Positions 24,222-33,858 of a stretch of 36,780 nucleotides of DNA are shown here, in pieces. The notes under the pieces are model-generated. The model saw only the letters and a list, made by a program, of their open reading frames with translations. It made no database searches and was not told the DNA's origin. Position numbers and translations under genes: made by a program. This stretch comes from Pseudomonas sp. IPO3778 (GTDB lineage: Bacteria > Pseudomonadota > Gammaproteobacteria > Pseudomonadales > Pseudomonadaceae): assembly GCF_013386825.1 (NCBI RefSeq), contig NZ_JACARC010000062.1:1-36780 (forward strand), read 5' to 3'. Within the stretch, counting starts at the first letter, position 1. Every line of letters begins with the position of its first letter.

Positions 24222-25967
24222 TCACGCCGTCGGCTGGCTATGGGGAAACAACAGGTCCACAAACTTTTCAGCCGTCGGCTGCGGTTCATGGTTGGCCAGC
24301 CCGGCCCGTTCGTTGGCTTCGATAAATACGTACTCCGCCTGGTCGGCGGCCGGCACCATCAGGTCCAGGCCCACCATGGGAATATCCAGGGCGCGGGCGG
24401 CGCGCACGGCGGCGTCCACCAGGGTCGGATGAAGGATGGCGGTGACGTCTTCCAGGCAACCACCGGTGTGCAGGTTGGCGGTACGCCGCACGGCCAGGCG
24501 TTCGCCACGGGGCAGGATGCTGCTGTAGTCGTACCCGGCAGCCTCCAGGGTGCGTTGGGTTTCATGATCCAGGGGGATTTTGCTTTCGCCGTCGGTAGCG
24601 GCCTGGCGTCGGCGGCTTTGGGCTTCAATCAATGCGCCGATGGAATGCTGGCCGTCTCCGGTGATTTCCGCCGGGCGGCGAATGGCGGCGGCGACCACTT
24701 CAAAGCCGATCACCAGAATGCGCAGGTCGAGGCCTTCGTGGAAGCTTTCCAGCAGCACGCGGGTGTCGAACTGGCGTGCGGCCTCAATGGCCTTCTGCAC
24801 GTCCTCGATGGTTTGCAAATCCACCGCCACGCCCTGACCCTGCTCGCCATCCAGCGGCTTGACCACGATGCGCTGATGCTCGTCGAGAAACTCCAGGTTG
24901 TCATCGGCGCTGCCGGCCAACTGTTGCTCCGGCAGCTTCAAGCCGGCGGCCTTGAGCACCTTGTGGGTCAGGCTCTTGTCCTGGCACAGGGTCATGCTGA
25001 TGGCGCTGGTCAGGTCGCTCAGGGATTCGCGGCAACGCACCCGGCGGCCGCCGTGGCTCAGGGTGAACAGGCCGGCATCGGCGTCATCCACCTGCACATC
25101 GATCCCGCGCCGATGGGCTTCCTCGACGATGATCCGCGCATAGGGGTTGAACCCCGCCTGCGGGCCGGGCCCGAGGAACAGCGGCTGGTTGATGCCGTTC
25201 TTGCGCTTGATGGCGAAGGTGGTCAGCGCGCGAAAGCCGAGCTTGGCGTAGAGGTTTTTCGCCTGGCGGTTGTCGTGCAACACCGACAGGTCGAGGTAGC
25301 TCAGGCCACGGCTCATGAAGTGTTCGATCAAATGGCGTACCAGCACTTCACCCACGCCGGGGCGGGTGCATTGGGGGTCGACCGCCAGGCACCAGAGGCT
25401 GCAACCGTTCTCCGGGTCGTGAAAGGCTTTCTGATGATTCAAGCCCATCACGCTGCCGATCACGGCGCCGCTGTCTTCGTCCTCGGCCAGCCAGTACACC
25501 GGGCCGCCTTGATGGCGCGGTGTCAACAAGGCCGGGTCCACCGGCAACATGCCGCGCCCGTGGTACAGCTGGTTCACCGCCTGCCAGTCCGCCTCGTTCT
25601 GCACCCGGCGAATCCGAAAACCGCGAAACACCCGGGTCGCCGGGCGGTAGTCGGTGAACCACAGGCGCAAGGTGTCGGACGGGTCGAGAAACAACTGCTG
25701 CGGGTCAATCCCCAGAATCTGCTGCGGCGCGGCCACATACAGCGCGATGTCGCGCTCGCCGGGCTGCTCGTTGAGCAACTCCAGGGCCAGGCTCGCCGGG
25801 TCCGGGAAGGTATGGCCGATCAACAGCCGGCCCCAGCCGCAATGCACGGCAATCGGCTCGGGGCCCAGTTCGCTGCCGTCTTCGGCGAAGCGGGCCTGCA
25901 GGCGCTCGTAGGAGGGCGCCTGGCCCCGCAGCAAGCGTTGGCTGTAAGCCGTGGCATGAGGTTTCAT
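24222..25967 (-). CDS. ngg: N-acetylglutaminylglutamine synthetase
   Basis: 581 residues with two domains. Residues about 120-290 are a GNAT acetyltransferase (GVGEVLVRHLIEHF acetyl-CoA loop region and SVLHDNRQAKNLYAKLGFRA). Residues about 310-575 are an ATP-grasp ligase (IVVKPLDGEQGQGVAV, RVLLESFHEGLDLRILVIGF, EYVFIEANERAG). Known homologues make N-acetylglutaminylglutamine in Sinorhizobium and P. aeruginosa, the precursor of the osmoprotectant NAGGN. The start lies 3 bases after the stop of the amidotransferase gene, a tight operon. Expression is probably raised by salt, by family knowledge. Confidence 0.92.
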   Translation of the reverse strand: MKPHATAYSQRLLRGQAPSYERLQARFAEDGSELGPEPIAVHCGWGRLLIGHTFPDPASLALELLNEQPGERDIALYVAAPQQILGIDPQQLFLDPSDTLRLWFTDYRPATRVFRGFRIRRVQNEADWQAVNQLYHGRGMLPVDPALLTPRHQGGPVYWLAEDEDSGAVIGSVMGLNHQKAFHDPENGCSLWCLAVDPQCTRPGVGEVLVRHLIEHFMSRGLSYLDLSVLHDNRQAKNLYAKLGFRALTTFAIKRKNGINQPLFLGPGPQAGFNPYARIIVEEAHRRGIDVQVDDADAGLFTLSHGGRRVRCRESLSDLTSAISMTLCQDKSLTHKVLKAAGLKLPEQQLAGSADDNLEFLDEHQRIVVKPLDGEQGQGVAVDLQTIEDVQKAIEAARQFDTRVLLESFHEGLDLRILVIGFEVVAAAIRRPAEITGDGQHSIGALIEAQSRRRQAATDGESKIPLDHETQRTLEAAGYDYSSILPRGERLAVRRTANLHTGGCLEDVTAILHPTLVDAAVRAARALDIPMVGLDLMVPAADQAEYVFIEANERAGLANHEPQPTAEKFVDLLFPHSQPTA

Positions 25968-25970
25968 GAA

Positions 25971-27743
25971 TCAGATTCCTTGTTCGCTGAGCCACAGGTT
26001 CAGCGCCGCCAGTTGCCACAGCTTGGAGCCGCGCAACGGGGTCAATTGGCCTTGAGGGTCGGTGAGCAGGCGGTCGAGCATCGCCGGGTTGAACAGGCCG
26101 CGATCCTGACTCGGGTCCAGCAGCAGGTCGCGCACCCAGTTCAGGGTGTCGCCTTGCAAATGCTTGAGGCCGGGCACCGGGAAGTAGCCTTTCTTGCGGT
26201 CGATGACTTCGCTCGGGATTACCCGGCGCGCGGCTTCCTTGAGCACTTGCTTGCCGCCGTCCGGCAGCTTGAACTTGCCCGGCACGCGGGCCGACAGTTC
26301 CACCAGGCGGTAATCGAGAAACGGTGTACGCGCTTCCAGGCCCCAGGCCATGGTCATGTTGTCGACGCGCTTGACCGGGTCGTCCACCAGCATCACGGTG
26401 CTGTCCAGGCGCAAGGCTTTATCCACCGCGGCATCGGCGCCGGGCTGGGCGAAATGCTCGCGCACGAAGTCACCGGCGGCGTCATTGGCGGTCAGCCATT
26501 TGGGGGCGACGGTGGCGGCGTAGTCGTCGTAGCTGCGGTCGAAAAACGCATCGCGGTAGGCGGCATACGGGTCGCTGGCGCCGTCCACCTGCGGGTACCA
26601 GTGGTAACCGGCGAACAACTCGTCGGCGCCCTGGCCGCTCTGCACCACCTTGCAATGCTTGGCCACTTCCCGGGACAGCAGGTAAAAGGCGATGCAGTCA
26701 TGGCTGACCATCGGCTCGCTCATGGCGCGAAACGCCGCCGGCAGTTGCTCGATGATTTCGCTTTCGGCGATGCGCAGTTGGTGGTGACGGGTGCCGTAAT
26801 GCTTGGCGATCAGATCCGAATACTGGAACTCGTCGCCGCGTTCGCCACCGGCGTCTTCAAAACCGATGGAGAAGGTCGACAGGTCCTGTACGCCGACTTC
26901 CCGCAGCAGGCCCACCAGCATGCTCGAATCCACACCGCCGGAAAGCAGCACGCCCACATCCACTGCCGCCCGTTGACGAATCGCCACGGCTTCGCGGGTG
27001 CTGTCGAGCACGCGGTCGGTCCAGTCTTCCAGGGTCAGGTTGGCTTCATCGGCGTGAGGGCCGTAGGGCAGGGTCCACCAGGTTTTCTGTTCGGTCTTGC
27101 CGTCGGCGTCAATGCGCATCCACGACGCTGGCGGCAGCTTTTCAATGCCCGCCAGCAAGGTGCGCGGCGCAGGCACCACGGCATGGAAGTTGAGGTAGTG
27201 ATTGAGTGCTACCGGGTCGAGGATCGGGTTGATGTCACCACCTTTGAGCAGCGCCGGCAATGCCGAGGCAAAGCGCAGGCGCTGGCCGGTGCGCGACAGG
27301 TACAGCGGCTTCACACCCAGGCGGTCACGGGCGATAAACAGGCGCTGGGCATCACGTTCCCAGATGGCAAACGCAAACATCCCGTTGAGCTTGGGCAGCA
27401 GCGCTTCGCCCCAGGCGTGGTAGCCCTTGAGCAGCACTTCGGTGTCGCCACCGGAATAGAACGCATAGCCGAGGGCTTCAAGCTCTGCGCGCAGTTCCGG
27501 GAAGTTGTAGATCGCGCCGTTGAACGCCAGGGACAGCCCCAATTGGGCGTCGACCATCGGTTGGGCGGAGCCGTCCGACAGGTCCATGATTTTCAGGCGT
27601 CGATGGCCCAGGGCAATCGGCCCTTGGGCGTGAAAACCCCATGAATCGGGGCCTCGGGGGGCGAGGTGATGGGTGATTCGTTCCACTGCTGCCAGGTCGG
27701 CAGGTTGGTAATCAAAGCGTAACTCGCCAGCTAATCCGCACAT
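25971..27743 (-). CDS. N-acetylglutaminylglutamine amidotransferase (AsnB/AsnO type)
   Basis: 590 residues from ATG 27741-27743, with TAAGGA upstream. Cys2 of MCGLAGELRF is the glutaminase nucleophile after removal of Met; residues 2-210 are the class II glutamine amidotransferase domain. The PP-loop VLLSGGVDSSMLVG (about 265-278) starts the asparagine-synthetase domain. It amidates the dipeptide made by Ngg to give NAGGN. It is distinguished from asparagine synthetase AsnB by its partner genes and by the sequence start. It is the first gene of the operon; its promoter should lie in 27744-27974, shared with the divergent toxin gene. Confidence 0.9.
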   Translation of the reverse strand: MCGLAGELRFDYQPADLAAVERITHHLAPRGPDSWGFHAQGPIALGHRRLKIMDLSDGSAQPMVDAQLGLSLAFNGAIYNFPELRAELEALGYAFYSGGDTEVLLKGYHAWGEALLPKLNGMFAFAIWERDAQRLFIARDRLGVKPLYLSRTGQRLRFASALPALLKGGDINPILDPVALNHYLNFHAVVPAPRTLLAGIEKLPPASWMRIDADGKTEQKTWWTLPYGPHADEANLTLEDWTDRVLDSTREAVAIRQRAAVDVGVLLSGGVDSSMLVGLLREVGVQDLSTFSIGFEDAGGERGDEFQYSDLIAKHYGTRHHQLRIAESEIIEQLPAAFRAMSEPMVSHDCIAFYLLSREVAKHCKVVQSGQGADELFAGYHWYPQVDGASDPYAAYRDAFFDRSYDDYAATVAPKWLTANDAAGDFVREHFAQPGADAAVDKALRLDSTVMLVDDPVKRVDNMTMAWGLEARTPFLDYRLVELSARVPGKFKLPDGGKQVLKEAARRVIPSEVIDRKKGYFPVPGLKHLQGDTLNWVRDLLLDPSQDRGLFNPAMLDRLLTDPQGQLTPLRGSKLWQLAALNLWLSEQGI

Positions 27744-27974
27744 AAATTCCTTACCGGTTTTTCCGTTGGGGAGAGTCGAGAACAGCCGCGCCAAAACGGC
27801 GGCTACCCAGAAACTGACACGGATGAATCTAGGGAGTTTTAGAACGATCGGTTATAAGCAGGCTTTTCAGGGAGCGCTCAGGCGTATACGCGGGGCCGCA
27901 TCACATAGTTATGGCGGCCGGGCCGGGGTGGGTGGATATCGTGGGCGTCCACTCTTGTGCAAAGGATATTGCCG

Positions 27975-30077
27975 ATGCCCGATCCTGTTTCCGTGCCTGC
28001 CCAATTAACCTCGCAACTCCTCTCGTCCACCTTGCTGGAGTTGACCGGCGACCTGGATAAAGCCGATGTGCTGCAACAACGCTTGCCTCCCTGGTTGCTC
28101 ACCGCCAAGCCCGAACTGCTGGAGCAGTTGGAGAAGGTTCACGAGTTGGCGGGGCTTCATGAGCCCAGGGTCAATGCGATCCTGCAACGCATCAAAGGCC
28201 TTGATCAGTTTTGTGCCGAGGAACTGACCCGTGGTCTTAAAGTCCGGTTTGGCGTGACCCTGGACGTCAAGCACGATCATTTATGGTTGCCCTGGGATGT
28301 CCTCGACGCCGCCACCACCTCGTTCGCCATTCAAACCTCCAAAGTGGTGATTGAAACCCGGACCCTGCTCCAGGCGGCGATGCAGAACTTTTCCGAGCAA
28401 GAGGCCCAGGGCCGTCGTTTCCCGAGCGGCAGCCAGGTACGGCGTGACACCGATACGGTGGTGCCCCAGGTCAGCGTCACTGCATTCGCCACCTACTGCC
28501 GCAGCTTCGACCTGGGACGGCGCTACCAGGCGCACCTGCGTGGCGCCATCAACCAGGCCCTGCCGGTGGCGGAGGAGGTGCTGCACAACCCGGATGCCAG
28601 TGAGTTCAAGCAACTGAAGGCGTATGACATGGCGATCGACGTGTACCTGGCGTACCTGCGGGGTGATATCGGCGAACCGGCGTTCAAGCTGTTGCTGGGC
28701 TTTACCCGCCAGGGTGCGAACCTCAGCAAGGCCGCCATGAGTGCTGAGCTCTACGGTGGCAAGCCGCTGGTGTTCCAGGGGCTGGATGTGCATGACAGCT
28801 GCCTGTGGGGGGTGGTGGTGTTTTCCCAGGGCGCCATTGACGAATCATCCGACACCCCGTGCATCGTCTATATGCCGGGGGAACCGCATCGGCCGATTTT
28901 CGAATACCCCACCTTTGCCGATTTCCAGCGGTACCTGACCTTGAAGCTGCAGGTGAAAACCTATGCCGACGTTTTCGTGCGTTACCTTGACGAAGCCTCC
29001 CGCGGTGAATTTTTCAGCCGGTTTTCTGCGGGCAAAGTCCTGGGGCTGATCAAGCCGTTGGCGATCAACGTCGGGCTGTTCCAGTTTTTCTTCAACAGCA
29101 TGATCGGCAAGCTGCAAAAAGACAGCCGGGTGCTGGCGGTGCCCACGGCAGATTTTGACGTGGCGGTGCGCGATCAGCGCTGGCGGGACTATGAGGCGTG
29201 GGGGCTGGACCTGCTCAACCTCGCCGGCTTTTTTGTGCCGGTCATCGGCCAGTTGATGATGGGCGTGGCCATTGGGCAAATGCTTGGCGAGGTGTACGAA
29301 GGGGTGCAGGACTGGCGTCATCAGGACCGCAGTGCCGCGTTGTCACACCTGCGTAATGTGCTGGAGAGCCTGGCTTCGATGGCGGCGTTTGCGGCCGGGG
29401 GTAAAGTCATTGGCTCCGCGCGTCGGGCGGTGAGGGACAACCTGGAGGGTTTCGATGACGTAGAGGCGGTTGAGCGCGCGGACGGTCAGCGTCGGTTATG
29501 GCGACCGGGCCTCAGGCCGTACGGGCAGCCATTGACGGCCAGTGAAGCCGATGCCCAGGGCTTCTACTGGCAAGCGGGGCGGCCCTGGATAAAGATCGAT
29601 GGCCGTGGGCATGAGGTACGTTTCGATGCCGCCCTGGGGCAATGGCGTATCTGTCATCCGGGGCGCCCGTCTGCCTATGCGCCCCCCGTGGTGCACAACG
29701 GCGCGGGAGGCTGGCGATCCATCCATGAGCGACCGCAGGAGTGGAGCAGCACGCCCTATGGCCTGCGGCGCCTGGACCCGAGCCTGATCGCCCTGGATGA
29801 CACCCGCCTGGAGCAGATCATCCGGGCCGGCGATGTGCAGTCCCACCAGGTGCAGCGGTGGGCCGAGGACAACCTCAAGCTGCCGGCCGGTTTGCAGGAC
29901 AGTGTGCAGCGGTTTGCCCTGGACCAGAAAATCACTGACCTGATCGAGCGCCTGGAAAAGCGCCAGCCCTACACCCGTCTTTTACCGAGCACCAGGCCCG
30001 CGAACTGCTCGAAGGCCTGGGCACCGATGATTTGTCACGGGCGGGCGCGGTGCGTCTGCGCGAGCAGCAACGGGTAA
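27975..30077 (+). CDS. NEL-type effector, 5' part (DUF6543-like region), frame-disrupted
   Basis: 700 codons from ATG 27975 (AAGGA upstream; the frame starts at GTG 27957) to the stop at 30077. The last 32 codons after 29982 are out of frame. Until there it is a large soluble region with a hydrophobic stretch at about 412-435 (FVPVIGQLMMGVAIGQML), as in the DUF6543/dermonecrotic-toxin-like N-terminal part of big Pseudomonas LRR proteins. The continuation in the next frame joins exactly if one T is added at 29980-29983, giving one protein of about 1,250 residues. It is probably a secreted effector; no signal peptide is seen. Divergent from the NAGGN operon. Confidence 0.75.
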   Translation: MPDPVSVPAQLTSQLLSSTLLELTGDLDKADVLQQRLPPWLLTAKPELLEQLEKVHELAGLHEPRVNAILQRIKGLDQFCAEELTRGLKVRFGVTLDVKHDHLWLPWDVLDAATTSFAIQTSKVVIETRTLLQAAMQNFSEQEAQGRRFPSGSQVRRDTDTVVPQVSVTAFATYCRSFDLGRRYQAHLRGAINQALPVAEEVLHNPDASEFKQLKAYDMAIDVYLAYLRGDIGEPAFKLLLGFTRQGANLSKAAMSAELYGGKPLVFQGLDVHDSCLWGVVVFSQGAIDESSDTPCIVYMPGEPHRPIFEYPTFADFQRYLTLKLQVKTYADVFVRYLDEASRGEFFSRFSAGKVLGLIKPLAINVGLFQFFFNSMIGKLQKDSRVLAVPTADFDVAVRDQRWRDYEAWGLDLLNLAGFFVPVIGQLMMGVAIGQMLGEVYEGVQDWRHQDRSAALSHLRNVLESLASMAAFAAGGKVIGSARRAVRDNLEGFDDVEAVERADGQRRLWRPGLRPYGQPLTASEADAQGFYWQAGRPWIKIDGRGHEVRFDAALGQWRICHPGRPSAYAPPVVHNGAGGWRSIHERPQEWSSTPYGLRRLDPSLIALDDTRLEQIIRAGDVQSHQVQRWAEDNLKLPAGLQDSVQRFALDQKITDLIERLEKRQPYTRLLPSTRPANCSKAWAPMICHGRARCVCASSNG
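29979..29984 (+). other. Frameshift site splitting the NEL-type gene
   Basis: The frame of the 5' part reads CGT CTT TTA CCG. The frame of the 3' part reads TTT ACC GAG CAC CAG GCC from 29981 (FTEHQARELLEGLG, a protein-like continuation). One T is missing from the T run 29980-29983. A ribosomal -1 slip is poorly supported, because CTT-TTA shifted to TCT-TTT breaks pairing of the first codon. Confidence 0.7.
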
Positions 30078-31726
30078 AGCTCGAGGGGGTGCTCAAGGCC
30101 TGGGTCCTGAAGGACGAAGAGTTGAAAAAGCTCCCGGGCCGCCTGGACGACTATCGCCTCAGCCGCCAGCAAGTGGCCGACCGTTTGCGCAGTGCCTGGC
30201 GCCACCAGACACGGCTGCTCGATGAAACCCACGCCTCGGTGTATGGCCTGAGCCTGGACGGCATGCGGGTTGGCCAACTGCCGACCTTTCCCGCCGATAT
30301 CGACTTTGGCCATGTGCAGCGCCTGTCCCTGAAAAACATGGACCTGGACAACGACGTGGCGTACTTCCTCAAGGCGTTCAAGGGCCTGCGCTCACTGGAA
30401 CTGGACAAGAACCGGCTGACCTGGCTGCCGGAAGTGCTGTCCCATATGCCCTCACTGCAACGCCTGAGCCTGGCGCACAACAGCCTCAACCTGACCGACG
30501 CCACCACCAAGAAACTGCAGGCCATGAGCGGCCTGCGTTCCCTGGACCTGAGCAACAACCCCTTGGGCGAGACGCCTTCGGTGGCGCACATGCCCGACTT
30601 GCAGCACCTGAACCTGCGTGACACCCGTGCCCGGGAATTGCCCCAGGGGTTACTCACGCGTTTGCACCTGGAAGACGCCAACCTGCGGGAAAACAACATT
30701 GTCGAGCTGCCCCCGGAACTGTTTACCGCGCCGGTGGCGGTGACCGAAAAAATCAACTTGCGGCTCAACCCGGTATCACTGCGCAGCCGTCAGGACCTGG
30801 ATGAGTATCGCCGGCGTACGGGGGTGGGCATGGGGTTGCAGGAGGACGACATCGCCCTGTTGAGCGAACAACGCTCCCAACAGGCTTGGCTGGAAGGGGA
30901 GACCGCCGATGCTTATCTCACGCGTCGGGCCAGTTGGGAGTTGCTCAAGGACGATTGGCAGTCCGGGGATTTTTTTGCGGTGCTGCGCCAACTGGTCAAC
31001 ACCGCGCAATACAAGCAGGTGCGCGCCGACCTGGTCCGCCGGGTGTGGCAAGTGATGGATGCTGCCGCCGAGGACAGTGAGCTGCGTGAGCTGCTGTTCA
31101 ACCTGGCCAGGGGCGAGCCCAATTGTGTGGACGCGGCGGCCTACAGCTTCAGCGAAATGGAGGTCACGGTGATGCTCAACAAGGCGATGAAGGAGGCCGG
31201 TGTCACCAGGCCGAGTGTCGCAACCCTGCTGAAACTGGGGCGCGGGCTGTTCCGCCTGGAGCAACTGGACAGCATTTCCGATGTGTTCAGCCGCCGCAAA
31301 AACATTGCCGATCAACTGGCGGTGCGCCTGGTGTACCGCAGCGGGCTGGCGAAGGTCCTGGAGTTGCCGGGCCAGCCGGAAAGCATCACGTATCGGGAGG
31401 TGGGCGGGGTGACTCAGGAGGACCTCACCGACGCGCTCACCCAGGTCAGCACGCGGGAGATGACCTCGGACCTGTCGCGCTTTATGGCCCGGCAAGGGTT
31501 TTGGCTGGAATACCTCAAGCGGCAGTTTGCGGCGCAATTCAGCCGGGTCAGTCAGGAGTACGGTAACCAGCTCAAGGCCCTGGATGTGGCCAGCACCACT
31601 TATTTATCCCAGGCCCTCAAAGTACAAAGCGACCACCATCAAGCCCGTGAGCAACTGGTGGAACGCCTGACCCGCGCTGCACTGGAGGATGGGGATAAAC
31701 CGCTGGCGGCAGAGTGCCCGCTTTAG
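30032..31726 (+). CDS. NEL-type E3 ubiquitin ligase effector, 3' part (LRR plus NEL)
   Basis: The frame is open from 29981; the first start-like codon is TTG 30032, so it probably has no own start. About codons 105-250 are leucine-rich repeats (LRSLELDKNRLTWLP, LQRLSLAHNSLNL, LRSLDLSNNPLGETP). From about 300 it matches NEL ligases: VWQVMDAAAEDSELRELLFN, then the catalytic CxD motif in NCVDAAAYSF (Cys codon 31124-31126, Asp two residues on). IpaH/SspH-type enzymes use this Cys to transfer ubiquitin in host cells; here Arg after CxD is Ala. The stop overlaps the mnmC stop by 4 bases, tail to tail. Known mainly as type III effectors; secretion here is inferred. Confidence 0.78.
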   Translation: MSRAGAVRLREQQRVKLEGVLKAWVLKDEELKKLPGRLDDYRLSRQQVADRLRSAWRHQTRLLDETHASVYGLSLDGMRVGQLPTFPADIDFGHVQRLSLKNMDLDNDVAYFLKAFKGLRSLELDKNRLTWLPEVLSHMPSLQRLSLAHNSLNLTDATTKKLQAMSGLRSLDLSNNPLGETPSVAHMPDLQHLNLRDTRARELPQGLLTRLHLEDANLRENNIVELPPELFTAPVAVTEKINLRLNPVSLRSRQDLDEYRRRTGVGMGLQEDDIALLSEQRSQQAWLEGETADAYLTRRASWELLKDDWQSGDFFAVLRQLVNTAQYKQVRADLVRRVWQVMDAAAEDSELRELLFNLARGEPNCVDAAAYSFSEMEVTVMLNKAMKEAGVTRPSVATLLKLGRGLFRLEQLDSISDVFSRRKNIADQLAVRLVYRSGLAKVLELPGQPESITYREVGGVTQEDLTDALTQVSTREMTSDLSRFMARQGFWLEYLKRQFAAQFSRVSQEYGNQLKALDVASTTYLSQALKVQSDHHQAREQLVERLTRAALEDGDKPLAAECPL

Positions 31727-33702
31727 GCCTTGCCGCGAATCAAGGCGCGCACGGCAAACCGGTTGGGATGGCAGTCCTGGGCCACGCTCCTGGGCAGCGG
31801 CAGGGGTTCGTTGTCGAGCCACGCCGCCAGCAATTCGCCGGACAGGGGCGCGGTAATCAGCCCGCGGGAGCCGTGGCCGCTGTTGACGTACAAACCGTCC
31901 AGCCACGGGCAGGGCGTGTCCGGCACCTGGCGCGCATCCTTGCCCAGTACGCTGTAGGCCTCATTGAACAGGGCCGGGTCTGCAAGCGGGCCGACGATGG
32001 GCAGGTAGTCGGGGCTGGTACAGCGGAAGGCGGCGCGGCCCTGAAGCTGCTCGGGGTCCAGAGCGTCGGCGTGCAGGCGCTGGCGCAGGTCCGGGGAAAT
32101 CTCCTCCAGCAGCGCCAGATTGCCCGCGTGATCGGCGGCGCTGGGCGTCAGGTCGAGGCTGTTGAAGTCGAAACTGGCGCCCAGGGTATGCTCGCCCAAG
32201 CGGGCCGGGGCCACATAGCCCTCGGCGCACACCACCGTACTCAGCGCCTGGCTGGCCGGGGTTTGCGCCAGTGCGGTGATTTGCCCGCGAATGCGCTTCA
32301 GCGGCAAACCTGCGCTGGGGGCGAAGCGTTTGATCTCGGCAGCCCCGGCCAGTACCACCACCGGCGCGCTGGCCAGCAAGCGCTCGCCGTCCCAGGCTTG
32401 CCACTGGCCGTCGGCCTTGCGCAGTTCAAGTACGTCGTGATGGGGCAGTACGTCGATCCCCGGTTGTTGGGCCTGCCACTGGCACAGCGCGGGCGGATGC
32501 ACCCAGCCGCCCTCGGGGAAATAAAGCCCGCCATGTTCCAGCGCAACGCCCGCTCGCACCTGCGCTTGCTGTTGATCCAGCAGGAGCAAGAGCTGCGGGT
32601 CGAAGGCTTCGGCCAACTGCGCCTGGCGCTCGGCCTCCTTGGCGTTGAAGGCCAGTTGCAGGACGCCGCAGCCATCCCAGTCCACCCCGCGTTGCAACTG
32701 CTCCAGCAAGCGCCGGGTGTGGCCAAAGCCACTGACAATCAGTTGGGACAACGCCGTGCCGTGGGCCGATAGCTTGAGGTACAGCACGCCCTGTGGGTTG
32801 CCGGAGGCTTCCCGGGCGAGGCCGTCGTGGCGTTCCAGCAGGCTGACCTGCCAGCCCCGTGCCGCGAGGCTGGCGGCACTGGCGCAGCCCGCCAGGCCGC
32901 CGCCGATCACCAGCGCCCGGCGCTCGCCACGGGCCGCCGGCGGGCGGGCGAACCAGGGTTTGGCAACCGCCGGGGGGGGCGTCTCGGCCGGCCAACCCAG
33001 AAATTCGCCCCGCAGGATCTCCCACTTGTGGCCGATGCCCGGGGTGCGCTTCATCTTGAAGCCGGCCCCATTGATCAACCGCCGCACCCAGCCGGTGCTG
33101 GTAAAGGTGCTGATGGTCGAACCCGGCGCTGCTAGCCGCGCCAGTTCGGCAAACAGTTCGGCGGTCCACATGTCCGGGTTTTTCGCCGGGGCAAAACCGT
33201 CGAGAAACCACGCGTCAATCTGTGCATCCAGCTGCGGCAATTGCTCCAGGGCGTCGCCGATCAGCAGCGTCAGGGTGACGCGGCCGTTCGCCAATATCAG
33301 CCGCTGGAAGCCCTGATGGATCGCCACGTACTGCGCCAGCAACGGCTCGGCAAACGGCGCCAGTTCGGGCCACAGGGCGAGGGCGCGTTGCAGGTCGGCG
33401 TGGCTCAGCGGGTACTTTTCCACACTCACAAAATGCAGGCGTGCACCGGCCACCGCGTGTTGTTCGAACAGTTGCCAGGCGCACAGGAAATTCAGGCCGG
33501 TGCCGAAGCCGGTTTCGCCGATCACCAGCCGGCCGCCCACCGGCAGCGCGGCAAAACGTTCCTGCAAACGGTTCTGCTGGAGGAACACGTAGCGGGTTTC
33601 TTCAAGGCCCGACTGGTCGGAGAAGTACACGTCGTCGAACACCCGCGAATGCGGGCGACCTTGGTCATCCCAGTCGAGCTGGGCGTGGGTTACGGGGTTC
33701 AT
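31723..33702 (-). CDS. mnmC: Bifunctional tRNA mnm5s2U34 biosynthesis enzyme MnmC
   Basis: 659 residues, standard for MnmC. Residues 1-235 are the MnmD methyltransferase (VIGETGFGTGLNFL SAM site, DAWFLDGFAPAKNPDMW). Residues about 265-655 are the FAD oxidoreductase that removes the carboxymethyl group (VIGGGLAGCASAASLAARGW, then EASGNPQGVLYLKLS, late GHGSRGL). It finishes mnm5s2U at the wobble position of certain tRNAs. ATG at 33700-33702. Its stop codon shares bases 31723-31726 with that of the NEL-type gene. Confidence 0.95.
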   Translation of the reverse strand: MNPVTHAQLDWDDQGRPHSRVFDDVYFSDQSGLEETRYVFLQQNRLQERFAALPVGGRLVIGETGFGTGLNFLCAWQLFEQHAVAGARLHFVSVEKYPLSHADLQRALALWPELAPFAEPLLAQYVAIHQGFQRLILANGRVTLTLLIGDALEQLPQLDAQIDAWFLDGFAPAKNPDMWTAELFAELARLAAPGSTISTFTSTGWVRRLINGAGFKMKRTPGIGHKWEILRGEFLGWPAETPPPAVAKPWFARPPAARGERRALVIGGGLAGCASAASLAARGWQVSLLERHDGLAREASGNPQGVLYLKLSAHGTALSQLIVSGFGHTRRLLEQLQRGVDWDGCGVLQLAFNAKEAERQAQLAEAFDPQLLLLLDQQQAQVRAGVALEHGGLYFPEGGWVHPPALCQWQAQQPGIDVLPHHDVLELRKADGQWQAWDGERLLASAPVVVLAGAAEIKRFAPSAGLPLKRIRGQITALAQTPASQALSTVVCAEGYVAPARLGEHTLGASFDFNSLDLTPSAADHAGNLALLEEISPDLRQRLHADALDPEQLQGRAAFRCTSPDYLPIVGPLADPALFNEAYSVLGKDARQVPDTPCPWLDGLYVNSGHGSRGLITAPLSGELLAAWLDNEPLPLPRSVAQDCHPNRFAVRALIRGKA

Positions 33703-33858
33703 GGGCGGCTCTTAAAAAATACAGCGGGCAAAGGCAAGGCGGCCATTCTAGCTGATCAACAGGGGTGTCATTGATCCATGGCAAGCCACTGTGGAATTTC
33801 CTGCCGCGTGTTGTTGCCCAATCCGCTAGTCTTGATCACTTCTGGAACGGAGCCGCCC

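Noticed and set aside
24036..27644. Plus-strand open frame of 1,202 codons opposite the NAGGN genes
   Set aside because: It lies wholly antisense to three genes with clear motifs; its protein is rich in His, Gln, Arg and Gly as expected from the reverse reading of GC-rich codons, and starts in REP sequence.
29979..29985. Programmed -1 ribosomal frameshift joining the two parts of the NEL-type gene
   Set aside because: The site CTT TTA would slip to TCT TTT, which loses pairing for the first tRNA, and I see no strong downstream stem-loop. A deletion or sequence error is simpler.
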